Assembly: GCA_032158125.1 (NCBI GenBank)
Contig: JASKOT010000007.1
Location: forward strand, 715,053-779,052
From: Papiliotrema nemorosa
Lineage: Eukaryota > Basidiomycota > Tremellomycetes > Tremellales > Rhynchogastremaceae
Direction of reading: 5' to 3'
DNA length: 64,000 nucleotides
The position numbers and the translations under genes are program-made. Below are positions 47,653 through 62,305 of the stretch, one piece after another (position 1 is the first letter of the stretch; each line of letters opens with the position of its first letter). A model generated the notes under the pieces. That model was not told where the DNA came from, made no database searches, and worked only from the letters and a program-made list of their open reading frames with translations.

Positions 47653-48494
47653 TGATTTGAGTGTGGACGGGAAGCTTGCTCGATGGTGTTCTAAGAGTAG
47701 TTTGGACTGCTGCACTATACCCCTTGATGCATTGTTTGTCAAGTCCTTCCGAGCCGTGGTAGAGAGCCAACTTTCACCGGATACTCAACTCTCGCTGTGT
47801 TTCTTGGGCACTGACTGCCAAATATAGTGTCACCGCTGCGAGAAAGACTACTGTACGTACATGCGGATAGGCATGCGGGCGGGCCCAGAGTACGCAGTCT
47901 CTCACCTCAAGAGTCGAAGCTTGGTGCTTGAGCCGGATATCGGACCGCCGTGAGGTGATCGGAGAACACCTTTCCAACTCTTTCATCACAAAGAGAAGTG
48001 AGGTCTTAGGTCCATGAGCTGCTTGAGGCAGATACCTTCGCCAACAGATGAAGGAGTGAACAGCTGCCAGCTATGGAAGAGCAAAGCGACGTGTACGGAT
48101 CAATTGACCACACGATGAAGAGGGGGCTGCTAAGGGCAGTCGAAATGGCTGAATTAGAAGTGTAGGAGGGTGAATACTTGATTGACTGTGGTCATCGATA
48201 TCCCTTGACCTGCCTTTAGGATGAGTGCACTGGCGAGAGGTTGGCCATCTGAGCTAGCCTTCTATGAAAGCTTGTACACCCCACGTGAGCTTCAAGACCA
48301 GCGCAACCATGCGGAAATGTATAGGATAGCTTATTGTACGCGATTACGCCCAGGGGCGGATCATCGGCAATTTGGGCCCGTTGAAGCAGCCAAATGTACT
48401 TCCTTCATCTCGGCCTCGTTTAGGCCGAAGCACATAAGAGCACATGTCTGATGTAAGACTTCCAGCTCAGCGTCAACAGGTGCATGCTGGGCAA
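47653..48494. other. Intergenic region between convergent genes
   Basis: No supported gene is seen over about 840 bp. Confidence 0.45.
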
Positions 48495-50654
<2,160 letters not shown>

Positions 50655-50894
50655 GTTCAAAAATGTCGTTTGACTGCAGAAGTCGCTGGACATCGAAGTC
50701 CAGAAAAGCACTTTCTACTTCGGCTGACAGCGGCTTGACATCGCCGAGCTCCATGAACGCTTCGGAGCGTTCCGCGGGGTGGACCGTCATGCACAAGGGT
50801 CGATCTCCTTATATAACATGTAAGCGAGACCCTCGCTTTCCATGCAATTATCTCTTTCGGGATTTGTCCAGATCGCAGTCTAAATTAGTGCACA
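50655..50894. promoter_or_regulatory. Divergent promoter of alpha-glucosidase and MFS transporter
   Basis: Only 240 bp separate the two starts. TATATAA at 50810-50816 lies 79 bp before the transporter ATG. Co-regulation by a sugar-responsive factor is inferred. Confidence 0.55.
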
Positions 50895-52886
50895 ATGGAC
50901 CCCGCGACCCGACAGGAGATGCACGAGAAGACCGACGCAAAGGCCTTCGCCAACGATGTTGTCCAAGATGCGCATCAGGCCACCCAGAAAGAGCACGGCT
51001 TGACCATCCTCACCGGACTAAAGGCGTATAAGAAGGCGATCCTATGGAGTATCTTGCTCTCTTCGGCTGTCATCATGGAAGGTTATGACACCATCCTAGT
51101 GCGTTGTGTCTCGTACGCTGATATATCGCTCATCATAGATCGGATCATACCTCGGTTTCGCTTCGTTCAACAATACCTTTGGCAACCAGGTCGTGGACGG
51201 AGTCCCCTCGATCACGGCTCCCTGGCAGAGTGCCGGTTTGTTCCAAGCTGCAAACATGACGAGATCTACTTGGCTGACAGCAGTGACCAACGGTGCTTAC
51301 ATTGGGGAGATCATCGGTCTTCAATTGACGGGATATGCGGTCGATATGTTTGGGAACAAAAAGGTCATGGGTGGAGCGACCTTGATGATGATCGCTTTTG
51401 TGAGTCATGTAAATGATGCCCATCTGATGGTCGCTGACAGGCATAGATCTTCATCTCATTCTTCGGGAAGACCTTAGGAGTACAATTGGCGGGCCAAATC
51501 CTATGTGGTATTCCATGGGGAGTATATCAGACTGTCACAACCGTCTACGCTGCCGAGGTGCTCCCCGTCAACCTGCGAGGTTACTTGACTTCGTGAGTAT
51601 TCAACCACGGACCAGTTCTGACAAGCCCAGCTACGTCAACCTGTGCTGGGTCATTGGGCAATTCATCGCCTCTGGCGTGCTGGTCGGCGTGCAATCCCGA
51701 ACGGATCAGTGGGGATGGCGGTGAGCGTTGTCTTTCTAGTGTCTGGGCTCGGCTGATCAGCAGAATCCCTTATGCCATCCAATGGGTCTGGCCCCTGCCC
51801 ATCATTCTAGTGTGCATCTTTTGCCCCGAGTCTCCTACGTGGCGTAGGTAGTCATCTCGGCGCATCCAGCATCATCGCTGACATGTCAGTTGTCAAGCAT
51901 GGTCGACTTCAAGAAGCAGAGCGTGCAGTCCAGCGACTCCAAGCTCCATCTGCCCGTTTCGAGATCCCTACCCCACAAGAGACTGTCGCCCTTCTCGTTC
52001 AGACGGACGACTACGAGAAGGAGCTCACTCATGGAGTTGGGTATCTCGAATGCTTCAAGGGCGTTAATCTGCGACGAACCGAGATCGCTGTAGGAACATG
52101 GATCGTTCAGCAAATGTGCGGTCCAGTCCTGCAAACTTATGCCATTTACTTTTTCGAACAAGCCGGGCTTCCTGCCGCTCAGGCTTTCAACATGACCCTT
52201 GGTCTGGTGGGTTTGCCCCTTTGTGCGAGGCCTGCACTGACCAGAATAGTACGCAATCGCGTTTGTCGGAACTATCCTGTCTTGGCCCCTGATCAACCGA
52301 TTTGGCCGACGAACCATTTTCGTTTGGGGTCTTGTCGGAATCTTCATTTCGTTGTTGATCGTCGGTTTCGTCAGTCTGGGGGACGCCAGCTCTTCCACCA
52401 TCTCTTGGACCATCGGATCTTTCATTCTGATCTTTACTTTCATCTATGATTCTACCGTCGGCCCTCTCACCTGTACGTAGGGATGCGTCTGAATGAGCCA
52501 TTGTTGATCACCCTAGACGTCATCATTCCCGAAGCTCCTTCGTCCCGTCTCCGACACAAGACCATTGTCCTCGCGCGAAACGCCTACAACATTACGTGTA
52601 TCTGGACAGGCGTAATCACCCCTTATATGCTCAACACCACTGCATGGAACTGGGGGTATGTCATTGATACTTTCCTGCAGTAGCGCGCTGATTTTGCAGT
52701 GCCAAGGCCGGATTCTTCTGGGCCGGATCGACCGCCTTGTGTCTCATCTGGGCGTTCTTCCGGGTCCCCGAGACCAAGGGCTTCACCTTTGGAGAGATCG
52801 ACGTGTTGTTCACCAAAGGGGTCAAGGCTCGACACTTTGCTTCGCAGCGAGGAAATGTTGAGCATGATCCTAACCTTGCGCATTAG
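50895..52886 (+). CDS. MFS alpha-glucoside (maltose-type) transporter
   Basis: Start MDPATRQEMHEKTDAKAFAN; stop at 52886. TM1 region AILWSILLSSAVIMEGYDTI, then the maltose-permease-like loop NQVVDGVPSITAPWQSAGLF. Porter motifs: DMFGNKKVMGG (altered R-x-G-R), AEVLPVNLRGYLTSYVNLCW, CPESPTWR (PESP), NRFGRRTIFVWG and VPETKGFTFGEIDVLFTKGV (exact PETKG). About nine exons with introns of 40-60 nt. Length and motifs match the alpha-glucoside:proton symporter group. It shares a promoter with a GH13 alpha-glucosidase, so maltose, isomaltose or related glucosides are the likely cargo. Plasma membrane location is by family. Confidence 0.92.
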
Positions 52887-53369
52887 ACCCCAGGGCGGGA
52901 TTCTCTGGCGAGCAGGGGGGGGGGCTTGATGTCAATGTGGTATGATTCGAAGACATAGAGGCATGGCCGGATTTGTAGTTGCACATGAATCCTTACAATG
53001 GTGCTTTTGATCAAGTCACAAATTGCAAGATGACCTCGGCTTGACGCGCATTATTCGTCTTTAGCGCGAGTGGTCTGACCTCAATGCATTCTACTTACTC
53101 CATCTACTATGGAAACTCAAGTATCCTATAATCGCCCGAATGCCCAACCGCGAGTGCCCAACGCCATCCGACCGCTCAAGTCCTGCCCCTGACTCCGACC
53201 TCGTAGTCTCAAGGGCCGAGGTGTTTCCAGCCAAGTCACAGTGTTCCGCCAGATGCACTGGTCGGACCGCTCCGCGGTTACACCCGTTCCACCGGCTTTG
53301 CGGTTCTGATCCAAGTCAATAATAACCCTGATCCTTTCTATTCACTCAACACAGTCCACAAACGCCAGC
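52887..53369. other. Intergenic region with a ten-G run
   Basis: No gene is seen. A G10 run occurs at 52915-52924. The distal part is the promoter of the aminotransferase gene. Confidence 0.45.
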
Positions 53370-54968
53370 ATGTCGCCTGTCCGCGTAGATCAGCCAGAAC
53401 AAACCTGCTTGCTGTACCGAGACCTACACGGTCAACGTCCAGAGACAGTCGTCGGCGCCAAAGGATCCTACCTGTACCTCGATGATGGCAGGCGGTAAGG
53501 GGTTCTCTCTGTCATCTATCTGAACGCTGATGTGTCAGGATCCTTGATGCATGCGCTGGAGCTGCGGTCGCCTCGATCGGTCATGGAGACGAGCGTGTCA
53601 TCTCGGCGGTTAACAAGCAGATGACTTCGTTATCCTATCATCACACCTCTCGACTCACAAACCCCGCTGCGGAGAAGCTAGGAAACATGCTTGTGGGACA
53701 TCGACCGGGAGGCTTGTCGCATGCCATCTTTTTGTCCTCGGGTTCAGAAGCAAACGAGACGGCAATCAAATTGGCTAGGCAGTACTTTGTCGAGATCGGA
53801 CAGGCGGATCGAGTTCACATCATCAGCCGAAACAACTCGTACCATGGGAACAGCATCGGCTGTGTCTCCTTGACGGGTATACCGGTGAAATCCTACACTG
53901 ATCTTGGAGCATGGGTTGACGTTGCAGAGCCGACGTCGGCACTTTGAACCAATCTTGATGCAACACACCTCGAGAGTCTCTCCGTGTTACCCCTACCGAT
54001 ACAAGCACGACGGCGAGTCGGACGATGATTATGCTCAAAGGCTGGCCGATGAGCTGGAACGGGAGATATTGCGTGTGGGTGAAGGGAAAGTGGCGGCATT
54101 CTTCGCAGAGACAGGTGAGTATCGATGACCCTATAATAATGCTGAAACCCCAGTCGGAGGAGCGGCAGCGGGCAATCTTACACCTGTTCCGGGATACTTC
54201 CAGGCGATTCGAAAGATTTGCGACAAATACGGAGTGCTGTTGGTACTCGATGAGATCATGTGCGGAATGGGCAGGACAGGAAAGATGCATGCCTGGGAAT
54301 GGGAGGGTGAGTCAACGGGTCCCCACCTGTCCGGAGCGACGCTGACATAAAGGTGTCGTGCCGGATATTCAAACCATTGGAAAGGGACTCAATGGTGGCT
54401 ACCAAGCTCTTTCGGCAGTCTTGATCTCCCAAGGAGTCGTGGATGGTTTGAAACGAGGCTCGGGAGCATTCGCCAATGGTCAGACGTTCCAGTGTCACCC
54501 TTCGGCTGCGGCTGCTGGTGCCGCTGTTATGTCTGTCTTCGAGTCAGACGATGTTGTTGGGCAATGTGCGAAGAGCGGAGCATACGTGAGTCGAGAGAGA
54601 GTATTTGACGGTGCTGATGGTAGTTGCGCAGCCGCTTGATCGAAAAAGTTGGAGACCACCCGATGGTCGGCGAAATTCGTGGCCGTGGCCTGTTCCTTTC
54701 CATCGAGTTTGTTAGGGACAGAACGACCAAGACAACATTCCCCAAGGAGCTGCCTCTGGCGGCTCTGCTTGACAATGCCATTTTTGCCCGAGGCTCGCTG
54801 GTGTACTCTGGTTTCGGTAAAGGCACTGCCGATGGGGTTGTCGGGGACCACATTCTGTTCTCCCCGCCGCTGAATATCTCGAAGCAGGAGATTGACGAGC
54901 TTGTCGAGGCTGTCAAGGGTGGTATCGACGAAATTTACAGCTCGGAAGCTGTACAATGTCTTTTGTAA
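53370..54968 (+). CDS. Class III PLP-dependent aminotransferase
   Basis: Start MSPVRVDQPEQTCLLYRDLH. Landmarks: ILDACAGAAVASIGHGDERV, FLSSGSEANETAIKLARQ (phosphate-binding Ser-Gly-Ser), RNNSYHGNS, LVLDEIMCGMGRTG (PLP Asp) and QTIGKGLNGGYQALSA with the Schiff-base Lys. A 47-nt intron after LTGIP joins to SRRRHFEPILMQHTSRVSPC, the family's R-R-x-x-F-x-P segment. Six or seven exons; stop at 54968. Known: class III enzymes move omega-amino groups (GABA, ornithine, diamines, beta-alanine) to a 2-oxo acid. The substrate is unknown. A permease and a C-N hydrolase nearby suggest amine or amide breakdown. Confidence 0.9.
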
Positions 54969-55245
54969 TCGGTAGCACGTTGGCTGCGATATGAATGGCT
55001 TCGCTGTAGCATGAAGTGATGCCTGCCTATCTCGACCAATTTGAGGCGTTAGTCGCCTTAGGTTCATGGGGCTTTTCTAGAAAGATCCGTCCCCTTGTCT
55101 GATCTTGTGCTATCGAAAGGCATGGTGGCTCCTGCCTTCAATCGTCCTCGACTTTCGATATGTAATATGTAGATAGAAATGCATGAATGGATACAGATGC
55201 CGCACAAATCACCTTTTTGTCTTCGCCTTCTCTCCAAAGCGAATT

Positions 55246-55776
55246 TCATCGGATAAAATGCTTGACAAAGTCGGCTCCCAATCCAACCTTTTCAAAGTGC
55301 GCCCTTGCCAAATCAATCTTTGAGAAGACATCCTCGACTGCCTCCGGTTTGCCCATCGGATCAACGTAGATGTAAGCACCCGTGACGTGAAACATGGTGA
55401 TCATCTCCTCGACTCCTTCAGGCACTTCTAGCGTATGGATATCTCCAGGCGGCTCAAAAGCGTACGATCCTTCTTCTGCCCACCAATCGTGCTCGAGGTA
55501 GTGCCATCTCCCTTTCAACGTAGTAGCGTGCACTGGTCCAGCATGGCGATGTCTCGATAGAATACCCGATTTGCGTACCCGAAGGAGATTGACAAAATAC
55601 CCTTGTGAGGTGTTGAAAAGTAAGGGGCGAAACCACACATTTGTAGACTGAGGAACCCATAGACGCTCGTCGGTGTTTTTGAGATCCAGGACATTGAGAT
55701 GAACCAGATCATCGGGGACGGCGTACAGAGGCGGTCCTTGATATGGAACGGCAGAGGTATCCGTGGGACGAGTCAT
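55246..55776 (-). CDS. Cupin protein, 2,4'-dihydroxyacetophenone dioxygenase family
   Basis: A single exon of 176 residues. The core reads NVWFRPLLFNTSQGYFVNLL, RVRKSGILSRHRHAGPVHAT (metal-binding H-x-H), LKGRWHYLEHDWWAEEGSYA and FEPPGDIHTLEVPEGVEEMI with a further His. This pattern is that of the DAD family, non-haem iron oxygenases first known for cleaving 2,4'-dihydroxyacetophenone. Most relatives have untested substrates, so only the fold is assigned firmly. No signal peptide. It lies tail-to-tail with the aminotransferase and head-to-head with the Zn2Cys6 gene at 56020. Confidence 0.85.
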   Translation of the reverse strand: MTRPTDTSAVPYQGPPLYAVPDDLVHLNVLDLKNTDERLWVPQSTNVWFRPLLFNTSQGYFVNLLRVRKSGILSRHRHAGPVHATTLKGRWHYLEHDWWAEEGSYAFEPPGDIHTLEVPEGVEEMITMFHVTGAYIYVDPMGKPEAVEDVFSKIDLARAHFEKVGLGADFVKHFIR

Positions 55777-56019
55777 AGTCGTTGTATCAGATTGAAGGTT
55801 CTGCTGAGTTTCCTTGAACGTGTATGGGGGTTCGGAAGGTTAGCAATTGTGCCCGAGTGGCTTTTGCTAGATGAACAGGTCATGAAGAGTTCCAAGTACG
55901 GCCATGAGCAGTGGCAAGCGGACTGTTGGGCGATCGGTCCGGGCCGCGCCGGACAATCTTTTGACTCGCTCACTCAACACGGCTCGGCCCTCCCTTCTCA
56001 TCCGTTCTTTTGATCGTCA

Positions 56020-58701
56020 ATGGCGAGTAACAGCGGACCGATACGACGCACAACGCATGCGTGTGTACAGTGTCGAGAGAGGCAAGTTGACGCATCGGGT
56101 GAAGGTCTGATCAACAGGAAGCAAAAATGTGGAGGAGTAACCGCCCAAGCTCGTTGCTTGTCATGCCAATCAAGGGGATCCGAGTGTTCCTTTACTGACG
56201 AAGCTCGGGACCCCAGATTCAACCCATATCTGCGGATAGAACGATCGTCATCGAGAGCGTCTGCAGATGAGGAGAGAGTGCCAGATCCCTCTCGTTCAGA
56301 TCGGGCACGATCGCGATCAAGGCTGCCTACTTGGCAGGACGTCGAACATCAACGTCTGGAGAATGAGTCCGTCTCGCGCACCTAGCATAGCTGACAGACC
56401 AGAGTGAAAACGCTCCGCGAAGAGTTGCGCCTGGCACATCTAGCCAAGGAAGCAGCGCAGCTAGTGACTCAGCCTCCGCCAGTGTCTAACGACCTGGATT
56501 CGGCATACGATTCGACTTTTGATGTAGGAGATTTTGGCAATGCGTTTGAAGATGTCGCACCTCCACCTTCTCAACCCCCACCTCCCTCTCTTATGCCTCA
56601 AGCCTGCACGAGCATCAATCAGTCCTCTTCTAGTGCGCTGGATATACCGTCTGCCGTCGGTCCGATATTTCCAACCCAAACGCAGGTTTCCGACCTCTCC
56701 GAGTCAACTGATAGACAGCGCTCCCCCTCCCTCATTCACACCTCCGAGTATACCAAGCCCCTCACGACAGCAACCAACCTCTTTATCTTTCTCTTCCCGC
56801 TTTGATGGACCGATGCGTGTTTTGCATGACCTCGGGGGAGATGATGGCATGGATCTAGAGGAGAATGACCCGATCAAACGACAGGTCTTGACGTTTGGTG
56901 AAGCTAGAAGGGCTTTCAAGTTGCACGTTGAGCGGACTCCGGTGAGGACATATGCTGACTCGAGACAGGTTCTTTGATCATTGCCTGCTGAATGCACCGT
57001 TTCTCGACTTGACGCAAGACTCAGATATGGAAAGTGTGCGATCACGTAGCCCGGCATTATTCCTCAACATCGTCGCCATAGGGGCACGTTTCTGGTCACA
57101 TGCCAGCCGGTAGCTGTCCTCGTCCTTCATTATCGGCCACAATCACTGAACCACCAGGCGCGACACTTGGCTGCATTCACGGTACCCCAAAATTATCCGC
57201 CTGCTAGACGACGAGATGAACCGCTTGATGTTGACGCCTAGACCTCGGGACAATCAGCTGGAAACGATACAAGCATGGATGCTGTACTCTCATTGGATGC
57301 CTATCGATGTTCACAATGGGACGGATCGCTCTCGTTTTAGCGAATCGAGCGTATGGCAGAGTCTCGGTGTTGCAATTCGCTGGGCAAAGCTCTTGGACCT
57401 GGAAACTACGGCTGCAACACCATTCCTTAGAAACGGCTACTCCCCCACCTCACCTGAGATCAGGACCTTTCGGACGATGCTGTACCTCACCGAGAGTGAC
57501 TATTAGTAGGCCCCGAGCTGTACTGGGGTACCTCTGAGCTGATTGCAGCTTGGCATTATCGACGAGGAAAACTCCTACACTGTCGACAACTGAACTCAAC
57601 AGAGCGCTGCCATTCTTCATGTCTTGCCAAGGCGTCGTATTCACCGACCATCGACTTGCCGCGTTGTTTCGCGTTGTGCAGTGCGTACAGGTCATGGAAC
57701 GCCATGCGGATTGTATAGAGAGCTTGGAGGCTTTCAACGACGATGTCACGGCCATCGATCGGTGAGTTAGACGTTTTTCTGCATCGACTGATCTGTGCAG
57801 CGATTACACCTCCTCAGGTAAGTCAGCATGCTTGCATGGCTTATATCATAGTGTCCTCTAGCATTTCGCATGACAAGATGAGCCAGCACTTTCCTTTCAG
57901 TGACCGCACCTCTCATCAGCGTCATACACACAAGCTAATGAGCTAGCCTCTTTGAGATGGTATCGCCTCGCCTTTGGTTCGACGATCCTCCCCGCACCGA
58001 GTCAATGGTATTTGGGAGATCGGGGAGTCCAGCTCAGTGTCGAATGGGCCTCGCAAGTCATATACCATCTTTCTGCCTCTGCAACGCAAAGTCCATTCCA
58101 GACGAGCCTTGCCAGTCAGATTGACTCACCGTTGGAGCCTGATCCAGATCTGGTGACGCTGCTCAGCTTCGCTATAGACCAGTACTTTATGGTCATGTAA
58201 GTCTGCCGGACCTTCCTACAAATCATTAACTCACGAACCTAGCGCTTATACAGCATGTTTCCTTGTACTCGCTTGGCAGCACGGCGCCATCAATAGTGAG
58301 CGGATCTCGCCTCTCCAGCTCATCGAACAGACCAGCTCCAATTCATCTCTGAGGGGAATGCGGCTATCCACACTGACTCCCGGGCATCGATCCTTTATCG
58401 TCTTGTCAACCTCGCATCCCGCACACTGGAGCTGTGCAGTCCGGCGAGTGGTCATCTGGCGAATCGATATGCCGTCCTTCTGGGTCAACTCGCTGCTCGA
58501 ATAGCCTCCGGACATGCTCTGGCTCAGCCAAAGCCGGCCGGTCAAATACAAGGCGAGGATGGTGTCAACAACTTGGCATGGATGGAGATGCCCAATGCGG
58601 GGAATACTATATGGGACGGAAACTGGTTGACACTGTTGCAGAGCGCTGGAGCGGCGGATTGGCCCTTTTGCGATTTAGGGGAGCTGACCACTTCGACATG
58701 A
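56020..58701 (+). CDS. Zn2Cys6 fungal transcription factor with fungal_trans domain
   Basis: MASNSGPIRRTTHACVQCRE opens the cluster. A GC-AG intron (gcaagttgac...tcaacag) then restores ACVQCRERKQKCGG, followed by ARCLSCQSRGSECSF. The next intron joins RLENE to VKTLREELRLAHLAK, a short coiled coil. The regulatory domain includes LTFGEARRAFKLHVE, PIDVHNGTDRSRFSESSVWQ, SLGVAIRWAKLLDLET and LPFFMSCQGVVFTDHR. A late 35-nt intron after GAIN gives NQLQFISEGNAAIHTDSRAS, and the protein ends FCDLGELTTST at 58701. One frame change near 56690-56730 needs an intron I could not place exactly. Probably controls the flanking cupin, aminotransferase or hydrolase genes (inference). Confidence 0.8.
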
Positions 58702-58808
58702 TGCTCCGCAGCCGCAAAGCGGGATGCCATGGGGCTAGCGAAGCTCAGGTGCAGGTGTATAGGTTGAGATGCACGGTGATAACATGCCTTGAGACGTGTC
58801 TCCTACGA

Positions 58809-60027
58809 CTAGCGGTTGTTTTCAGTCCGGATCTTGTACAATTTTCTGGCATCCTAGATGTATCAGCAGAGGGCTTGTCATATTCTGTCAACGAATCCGC
58901 TTGGAGCTTACCTTTAGCACATTCAAGTCGATGTCAACCACCTGATATCCAGCCTCAACTCCTTGGACTCCCCCTAGTTTCCCCTTGAACGGCATGTACA
59001 CACTAGAGCAACCAATGTACCCTTCTCCGGGCGGCCCTCCTGCATTGCACAAGATCCATACGGTCTCGGTCTCGAAAGAACGAGCGCATGACAAGGAGGA
59101 GAGTAGCTCCGATTCGTACGATGGAGGGTGCGCATTATGTGGTGTGATTGCCCTAAGCGTCACCCCGAGGATAAGAGAACGATGAGTATTTCATACGGAG
59201 CAGAATCATACCCTATCCAGTATGTAGGGGCAAAGACAATGTCGACACCTTGATTCGCGAGTGCCTGACCCGAATTGGGATGTGAAACGTCCCAGCCTGA
59301 ATGATCAGTTGTGCGAACCAAGGGGTACTGACAGATCAGAAAGCCGCATTTGCCCCATTTCGTCTCGAAGACTCGATGCTCTACTTGACCAGGCGATAGG
59401 TATGTCCTGATCATCAGCGAGATATGATCGATAAAATCGATCACGATTAAGACTCACCTTTCCGGGTGCCAAAGATTGCGCTTCGAGTACTCCCCTATGA
59501 CCTTGCCGGTTCCCCCTTCGATGAAGATTGCCGTGTTCCTGAGGTACGGGTCGTGATTCACCCCAGGAAACTTGGCAATGTAGGAGGACCACTCCGCCCG
59601 AGCCGTTTGGGTGATTGTAGCAGAGAAGGGAGAGCTGGTAGGCAAAGAGCCATGGTCTTTCGTGAAGACGGGGAAGACGATGGTGCCGACGATACAGATA
59701 TTAAGCTCGATTGCGTACTGCTGAAGCTCCTCAAGGAGATAGTTTGCTGGATACGCCAGATACTAGTATATCAGTGATGCTCGATATTCCCTCAGAATGT
59801 CGGCCTACTTGTCGGCCAAAGTCCACGATGCCCTGCAAAAAGTATTCGGGGAATACAACGACGTCTGCTTTGTCTAATGCGGCCTTCTCCACCCATTGTT
59901 TAGCATCCGCAAGATTCGCCTTGAGCTCGGCGAACGGCATGAAGGAGTCTACTTCACTTGCGGAACGTGTCGCGGGGATAGAGGCCGAGATGGGGCAGGT
60001 CTGGGCGAGCGCTACGCGTAGCTGCAT
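58809..60027 (-). CDS. Nitrilase-superfamily carbon-nitrogen hydrolase
   Basis: Start MQLRVALAQTCPISASIPAT at 60027. The catalytic triad is seen: Glu in ADVVVFPEYFLQG, Lys in IGEYSKRNLWHPE, and Cys in GFLICWDVSHP. The Cys codon TGC is assembled across an intron (ICT-type exon end T + GC). Beta-strand segments YAIELNICIVGTIVFPVF and DIVFAPTYWIG complete the fold. The final intron joins DIDLNVLK to DARKLYKIRTENNR and a stop at 58809. Five exons, about 330 residues. Known: members cleave amides, carbamoyl groups or nitriles. Substrate unknown. It converges with the Zn2Cys6 gene and starts 195 bp from the permease. Confidence 0.88.
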
Positions 60028-60221
60028 GTTTCAACGTGTCGAAAGTTGGTTCGGTAGGTGACAGATATATACTGGATAAGACTGTCCTTCTTTCATGCTC
60101 CTTATCCGTGTCGGGCCGATCCGAGCAGTCGCATTCCATTCTATTCTGGTGCAAGCCGCAGCATACATAATCGTTGCGTGGGAAGCACTGATTCACCAGA
60201 TCTTACCCCTCGATCCATACC

Positions 60222-62305
60222 ATGTCCGTCTTACAAGATAAACACAACGGATTCGATGCCGGGAACAAAGTCAACACCTTGGTCGCAAACGCAGAAGTTG
60301 CAACAGAGACGGTCCAACTGGAGCGCAATTTCTCATTCCTGTCGTGTCTGGGAATGGCATTTGCCATGCTTAATAGTTGGACGGGTGAGCGAATCATCTC
60401 ATGGTCACGACTTTGCTGATTGGAAGCTATGTAAGTGTCACCGAATGCTTCGACAGGTATCCTTTACTCACCTTGCGTCTTCCTATAGGGCTGCATCGTG
60501 AGTTGTACTTTTCGATTACGCTCATGCTAGATTGAGCGTTGTATTACCTTCTGGAGGACCGGTCAGTATGATCTGGGGTCTCATTGCGTCCACCGTGGGG
60601 ACATTCACGATGTGTATCTCCCTGTGAGTACTCTCATCCTGTATGACACTTCCGCATTGACCATGGATAGCGCCGAGGCATGCCACAATTTCCCCACCTC
60701 GGGCGGGCAATATGACTGGACATGTGAATTTACGCTGATGATCCCCGCAACACAATGCTAACTCACAGATTGCCTCGCGCCAAGCAAGTGGAAGAACAGC
60801 CTGTCCTACTTTGTCGGATGGATGGCGTGTGCAGGATGGATCGCTCTAGTTGCTACTGGGTCGTCACTTGGGGCGAATTTCATCATCGGGTAAGACTTGA
60901 TTGCAAACGCTTCGACTGACAATCAGAATTATCGCCTTGTGGGTTGACACGTTTGAGAGCCAACGGTGGCAGACATTCCTCATTTACCTCGCCTTTACCA
61001 TCGGCGCATTTTTGCTCAACGCTTTTGCCGTCCGACTTCTTCCACTCGTCGATCGAGCAGCTTTCATATGGAGTCTAAGTGGCATTGTGGTCGTATGTCA
61101 CGGTCTTGTCAATGTTGTACTAATTTCCCAGGTCTGCATCACCCTCCTGGCATGCTCGCGGGGGGATTATCAACCTGCATCAGTAGTGTTCACAGACTTT
61201 GTCAATGAGACCGGGGTGGGTCTCTTCGCGTTGCCAGCGTGCTGATCTCAGTGGCCGGACGGAATGGCTTTCATCTTGGGCTTGCTGCAAAGTACTTTTG
61301 GTCTCACAGGATTCGACGCGATTAGTCACATGGTGGAAGAAATGCCTCGGCCATACCTGACAGCCCCCAAAGTCATGTGAGCTGCGCATCCAGTTGGAGG
61401 CTGACTGAGATAGGCTGATGGCTGTCGGTCTCGGCTCAATCACGTCCCTGATTTTCACAATTGTTATCCTCTTCAGTTTGACAGACCTCGATACGGTTGT
61501 CAGTTCGTTGTCGGGCCCGTTACTCGAGATATATTACCAGTCAACTCGAAGCCGCGCGGGGGTGAGCTTTCATCTCAGGTTCCGCTGACGTGATAGGCGA
61601 CGTGTCTTCTCATGTTCAACCTCATGGCGATGGCATTCGCAACACAAGGGTTGATGACCGTCGCCAGTCGGATCGTGATGAGTTTTGCGCGTGATCGTGG
61701 TCTCGGCCCACTGTCAGGTCACCTCGGAGCGGTACACGCCAAGCTGCTCGTTCCGTTTTGGGCAGTCCTGTTCACCGCTGCATGGACCATCGCGTTCGGC
61801 CTTATATGTGGGTTTCCAAGCACCCTCGAGCATCACTATTAACGGTCCAGACCTCGGTTCAAGTGTTGCATTGAACGCCATCTTGTCCTCGTCGGTTGTT
61901 TTTGTACAGATCAGCTACCTCGTTCCCAGTAAGTCCTGCAAGCTGACCCATTCCCTGCTCACCACCAGTCGCCTTGATGTTCATCCGCGGGGACGAGGCT
62001 TTTGGAGATGCTCGGGCAGTATACTCGCTAGGACGGGCGCGTCGTACGTAGCAGCGAATTTTGCGAGCTTTCATTAATGCCCAGGCTGGATCAACGGAGC
62101 TGCCCTCGCTTTTGCGTCTTTGACCAGTGTAATCTTCATCTTTCCGCCTGCTATCCCCGTCACGGCAACTTCCATGAACTACGTGATTGTCGTGCTCGCC
62201 ATTGTACTCGTTCTGTGGGGAGGGACTTGGGTATTTCATGGTTCACGCAAGTTCCACGGGCCCAGCGATATGGAGGGTCGACTGGCTAGAGGGCGGTCGC
62301 ACTAG
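60222..62305 (+). CDS. APC-superfamily amino-acid/amine permease (GABA/choline-permease type)
   Basis: Start MSVLQDKHNGFDAGNKVNTL. TM1 begins after NFSFLSCLGMAFAMLNSWT. TM2-TM3: SLSVVLPSGGPVSMIWGLIA, then AEACHNFPTSGGQYDWTYCL, the diagnostic 'E-x-x-x-x-x-P-x-x-G-x-x-Y' segment. Later: GLTGFDAISHMVEEMPRPYL, ASRIVMSFARDRGLGPLSGH and PPAIPVTATSMNYVIVVLAI. About twelve helices, at least ten introns of 35-60 nt; stop at 62305. Known: this group imports GABA, polyamines, choline or amino acids. Placed beside an aminotransferase and a C-N hydrolase, it probably supplies an amine or amide. It is the last clear gene before the right end. Confidence 0.9.

Noticed and set aside
52915..52924. G10 run as a structural element
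   Set aside because: A lone homopolymer after a stop codon; likely slippage or sequencing noise.
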